Positions 61,543 through 64,000 of a stretch of DNA of 64,000 bases are shown here, piece by piece. Below the pieces are notes generated by a model, which saw nothing but the letters and a program-made list of their open reading frames with translations, made no database searches and was not told the DNA's origin. This stretch comes from Rhizobium sp. R635 (lineage in GTDB: Bacteria > Pseudomonadota > Alphaproteobacteria > Rhizobiales > Rhizobiaceae), in the NCBI RefSeq assembly GCF_002211285.1, contig NZ_LOKX01000032.1, positions 310,001 to 374,000 on the forward strand, given 5' to 3'. The translations under genes were made by a program, and so were the position numbers. The number at the start of each line of letters is the position of its first letter. The stretch's first letter is position 1.

Positions 61543-61558
61543 AGAACTATATAGTTCC
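61543..61558. promoter_or_regulatory. TetR operator candidate 2 (AGAACT-N4-AGTTCC)
   Basis: AGAACTATATAGTTCC contains a perfect 14-bp palindrome GAACTATATAGTTC and matches candidate 1 in both arms except the last base. It sits about 140 bp upstream of the DUF1217 gene, inside an AT-rich, promoter-like stretch. Confidence 0.6.
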
Positions 61559-61697
61559 ATTAAGTCGATTCGGCCGCATGTACGTGGCTGTGCTTCGCCA
61601 TGACCGGCGACGATATCCCAGCAAAGATCAGAAGCTCACCCGTGGCTGCCGGCAGGCTTTCGCGCGGTACGGCCGTGCCTATTGGAAGGGACAGACG

Positions 61698-63881
61698 TTG
61701 GTTTCCACCTATGTAAGCTATCTCGCGGTCGCGCGGAATCTGAATGCCAGTCTCGCCAGCGTCGCGTCCCAGGCCACGGTTGCCCGCGACAGCGCCTATT
61801 ACAAGGAAAACATCGGCAAGGTCACGACCGTCGATGAGTTCATGGGTGATTACAAGCTTTATTCCTACGCGATGAAGGCCTACGGCCTTGAGGACATGAC
61901 CTATGCCAAGGCCTTCATGAAGAAGGTGCTGGAGAGTGACCTCAGCGATTCATCGAGCTTTGCCAACAGCTTGAGTGACGGCCGCTATGCCGAGTTCGCC
62001 GCAGCCTTCAAATTCTCCGGCGAAACGAAGACGGCGCAATCGGACGTGCAGCGCGACAGCCTGCTCGACGCTTACGAGGGCTCCTTCGATACCGAGGCCG
62101 AGAATATCGAGGATGAGACCGATTACTTCGAGGAGAATATCTCGTCGATCACCTCGGTCGACGATCTTCTGTCGAGTTCGTGGCTGAAGAACTATGTGCT
62201 GACGGCTTTCGGCCTCAGCACCGAATATACGTCGACCAGCTTTCTGAAGGATGTTCTGACGAGCGATCTCGACGATGCCGACAGCTTCGTCAACCAGCTC
62301 GACGACGATGTCTATGTCAGCCTGGCGAGGGCCTTCAACTTCAGCGAGAACGGCTCGGTCGACGGCGAGGTGATGTCGGAAGACCAGCTCTCGCTGGTGA
62401 CGAGCGCCTATGCGGTGGCCTCGTCGACGATCGCTTCCACCGAGACCGGGGAGGCTTATGACACTTATTTCGCTGCTGAGATCGGAAACATCACCTCCGT
62501 CGACCAGTTGATGAGCGACGACAAGCTGGTGTCCTATCTCAGAACGGCTTACGGTCTTTCCGACAGCGAAACCGATAACTTCATCTCCGCGGCCCTGAAA
62601 AGCGCCGACCTCGCCGAGGCGATCGGCTTGTCCGACCTGCACGACGCCTTCAATTTCGACGAGGACGGCGCGCTTGCCGACGGCGACACGGCCCAGACGT
62701 CGGAGCAGACGGCCGCGACCACGGCGGCCTTCGATGAAAACTACCAGGCGCTAATCGCCAACACCGACACGGAAGATGCGGTCGACAACTATACGACGCG
62801 CATTGCCAGCGTCACCTCGATCGACGATTTCCTGGTGTCGAACGCCGATGACGACGATGACGACAACGACGACCTTCCGGAAATGTGGGAAATGGCGCTG
62901 CGCGCTTTTGGCATAGACTCCGGCGAGGTTTCGAAAAGCGAAGTCCGGAAAATACTGGAAAGCGATCCCTTGGACTCGAAAAGCTATGTCAACAGCCTCG
63001 ATGATGATCGGCTCGTCGCCTTTCGCAAGGCATTCAATTTCGACAGCGATGGCGACGTGACCGTTCCCCTGCAGGCCATGTCGGAATCCGTCGTCGACGA
63101 CTATGCCGCCTATTACAAGCAGAACAAGATCCGATATCTCGAAGGCGAGGAACTGACCGAGGCGACCGACGCCGCGGACGAGGAGATCACCTATTTCCGC
63201 GATCAGATGGCGACGATCACCTCTGTCAGCGAATTTCTCGCCGACGACCGGCTGGTCGCCTTTGCGCTTGAAGCCAAGGGCCTGGACCCTGAGGACGTCA
63301 CGTCGGACCAGTTGGAGAAGATGTTTTCCTCCGATCTCGACGACGAGGACAGCTATGTCAACAAGCTTGACGACAATCGCTACGCGGAGCTCGTCGGCGC
63401 GTTCAATTTCGATCAGGACGGCAATATCTCGGCCGATCCCATCGGGACGGTGCAGCAGCGCGGCGACGTGCTGGAGACGATCGACGCCTATGTCCGCCTG
63501 ACGCTCGAAGACGACCAGGGCGACAGCAATACCGGCGTGCGCCTGGCGCTCTACTTCGGACGCAAGGCACCCGAGATTTCGAGCGCCTACGACATTCTGG
63601 GCGACAGCGCGCTCTTCGAGTTCTTCACGACGAGCTTCAATCTCTCCAGCTACGTCTCGAACATGGACGTCGACAAGCAGGCCGAGATGATCGAGAATTT
63701 CATCGACATCAAGGATCTTTCCGACCCTGACAAGGTCGAGGATCTGATCAAGCGCTTTACCGCCATGTACGATGTGGCGAACGGCACCGGCACCACCTCG
63801 ACGGCGCTTTCCATCCTCACCGGCTCGGCCTCGATCAGCGCCGACACGCTGCTGGCCGTGGCGCAATTGAAAAGCGGGTGA
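61698..63881 (+). CDS. DUF1217 repeat protein, large and acidic
   Basis: A 727-residue protein made of five to six diverged DUF1217 units of 105-135 residues. Recurrent text: (I)TSVD(D/E)(F/L)L, AYGL or AFGL, FLKDVLTSDL-like, (S)YVN(S/K)LDD and an ending AFNF followed by an acidic loop (residues about 103, 212, 317, 445, 568). TTG 61698 is preceded by GGAAGGG seven bases upstream; no other start makes sense of the N-terminus STYVSYLAVARNL, which resembles axial flagellar proteins. DUF1217 genes are often found in rhizobial flagellar clusters as I recall. Acidic throughout, with a run of Asp near residue 390. Function unknown. Confidence 0.85.
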   Translation: MVSTYVSYLAVARNLNASLASVASQATVARDSAYYKENIGKVTTVDEFMGDYKLYSYAMKAYGLEDMTYAKAFMKKVLESDLSDSSSFANSLSDGRYAEFAAAFKFSGETKTAQSDVQRDSLLDAYEGSFDTEAENIEDETDYFEENISSITSVDDLLSSSWLKNYVLTAFGLSTEYTSTSFLKDVLTSDLDDADSFVNQLDDDVYVSLARAFNFSENGSVDGEVMSEDQLSLVTSAYAVASSTIASTETGEAYDTYFAAEIGNITSVDQLMSDDKLVSYLRTAYGLSDSETDNFISAALKSADLAEAIGLSDLHDAFNFDEDGALADGDTAQTSEQTAATTAAFDENYQALIANTDTEDAVDNYTTRIASVTSIDDFLVSNADDDDDDNDDLPEMWEMALRAFGIDSGEVSKSEVRKILESDPLDSKSYVNSLDDDRLVAFRKAFNFDSDGDVTVPLQAMSESVVDDYAAYYKQNKIRYLEGEELTEATDAADEEITYFRDQMATITSVSEFLADDRLVAFALEAKGLDPEDVTSDQLEKMFSSDLDDEDSYVNKLDDNRYAELVGAFNFDQDGNISADPIGTVQQRGDVLETIDAYVRLTLEDDQGDSNTGVRLALYFGRKAPEISSAYDILGDSALFEFFTTSFNLSSYVSNMDVDKQAEMIENFIDIKDLSDPDKVEDLIKRFTAMYDVANGTGTTSTALSILTGSASISADTLLAVAQLKSG

Positions 63882-63985
63882 GGGGCGGATTGACGTCGTA
63901 CCGCCTAAGGTAGTGGCAGGCGCATTGAGTTGTATGAACTCCGGAGTCGTGCCATAGCACCCTGATGCATCGGAGGTGAGGGCGC

Positions 63986-64000
63986 ATGAGCATTGACACA
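63986..64000 (+). CDS. Start of an unidentified gene, cut by the window end
   Basis: GGAGGTGAG is followed 6-8 bases later by ATG AGC ATT GAC ACA, five codons before the sequence ends. The ribosome-binding site is strong, but the product cannot be identified. Confidence 0.4.

Noticed and set aside
63927..63948. Short palindromic text (GAGTT...AACTC and ACTCCGGAGT) after the DUF1217 gene
   Set aside because: Arms are short, the first is arranged opposite to the TetR-type sites, and no terminator T-run follows.
1..64000. CRISPR arrays, tRNA/rRNA genes and intact insertion sequences
   Set aside because: No regularly spaced repeats, no cloverleaf or rRNA-like text and no transposase frame were recognised on reading; a dedicated scan could still find short elements.

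Overview
The window is high-GC DNA of the Rhizobium/Agrobacterium type. It carries a complete repABC replication and partition cassette (38.4-42.1 kb), so it most likely comes from a large secondary replicon (megaplasmid or chromid) of a Rhizobium-like alphaproteobacterium. A RIME-type intergenic repeat, several solute-uptake ABC operons and a trehalose thu operon fit the same group. I saw no rRNA, tRNA, CRISPR array or intact insertion sequence.

Layout. 0-7.7 kb: a phospholipase D-like protein cut by the window edge, a DUF763 protein, a DUF4105 membrane protein, a DMT transporter, then a small redox group (DJ-1/PfpI protein, decayed alcohol dehydrogenase, muconolactone isomerase-like protein, WrbA-like flavodoxin) divergent from a LysR regulator. 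7.7-25.1 kb: one divergent catabolic block. The minus arm holds a FadR-type regulator, a uronate dehydrogenase-like enzyme, an SMP-30 lactonase, a DHDPS/KdgD-family enzyme and a five-gene peptide/opine-type ABC transporter. The plus arm holds a second such transporter with a fused ATPase and two enolase-superfamily acid-sugar dehydratases. Together they read as uptake and oxidative breakdown of a uronic acid, aldonic acid or oligo-uronide. 25.1-27.1 kb: FMN reductase, nitroreductase and an ArsR regulator. 27.3-31.9 kb: a MASE1/PAS histidine kinase with three response regulators. 32.1-38.1 kb: an NmrA-like protein, then a LacI regulator divergent from a ribose-type ABC transporter.

38.4-42.1 kb: repA, repB, a counter-transcribed RNA and repC with an internal AT-rich origin candidate. 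42.1-49.5 kb: thuR divergent from thuEFGKAB for trehalose and related disaccharides, with a perfect 20-bp operator-like palindrome between them. 49.5-55.1 kb: RIME repeat, DUF4112 protein, chemoreceptor, a decayed FitAB/VapBC toxin-antitoxin pair, a small unknown gene with a palindrome inside its promoter, and a DUF6502-DUF5666 pair.

55.2-64 kb: the most unusual part. It holds flgE, flgK and flgL without the other flagellar genes in view, an unknown gene, a protein with three tandem EF-hand pairs, a TetR regulator and a large acidic DUF1217 repeat protein. Two matching inverted repeats, AGAACT-N4-AGTTC(T/C), lie in the tetR/EF-hand divergent region and upstream of the DUF1217 gene. This suggests a TetR-controlled accessory hook or surface-filament module.
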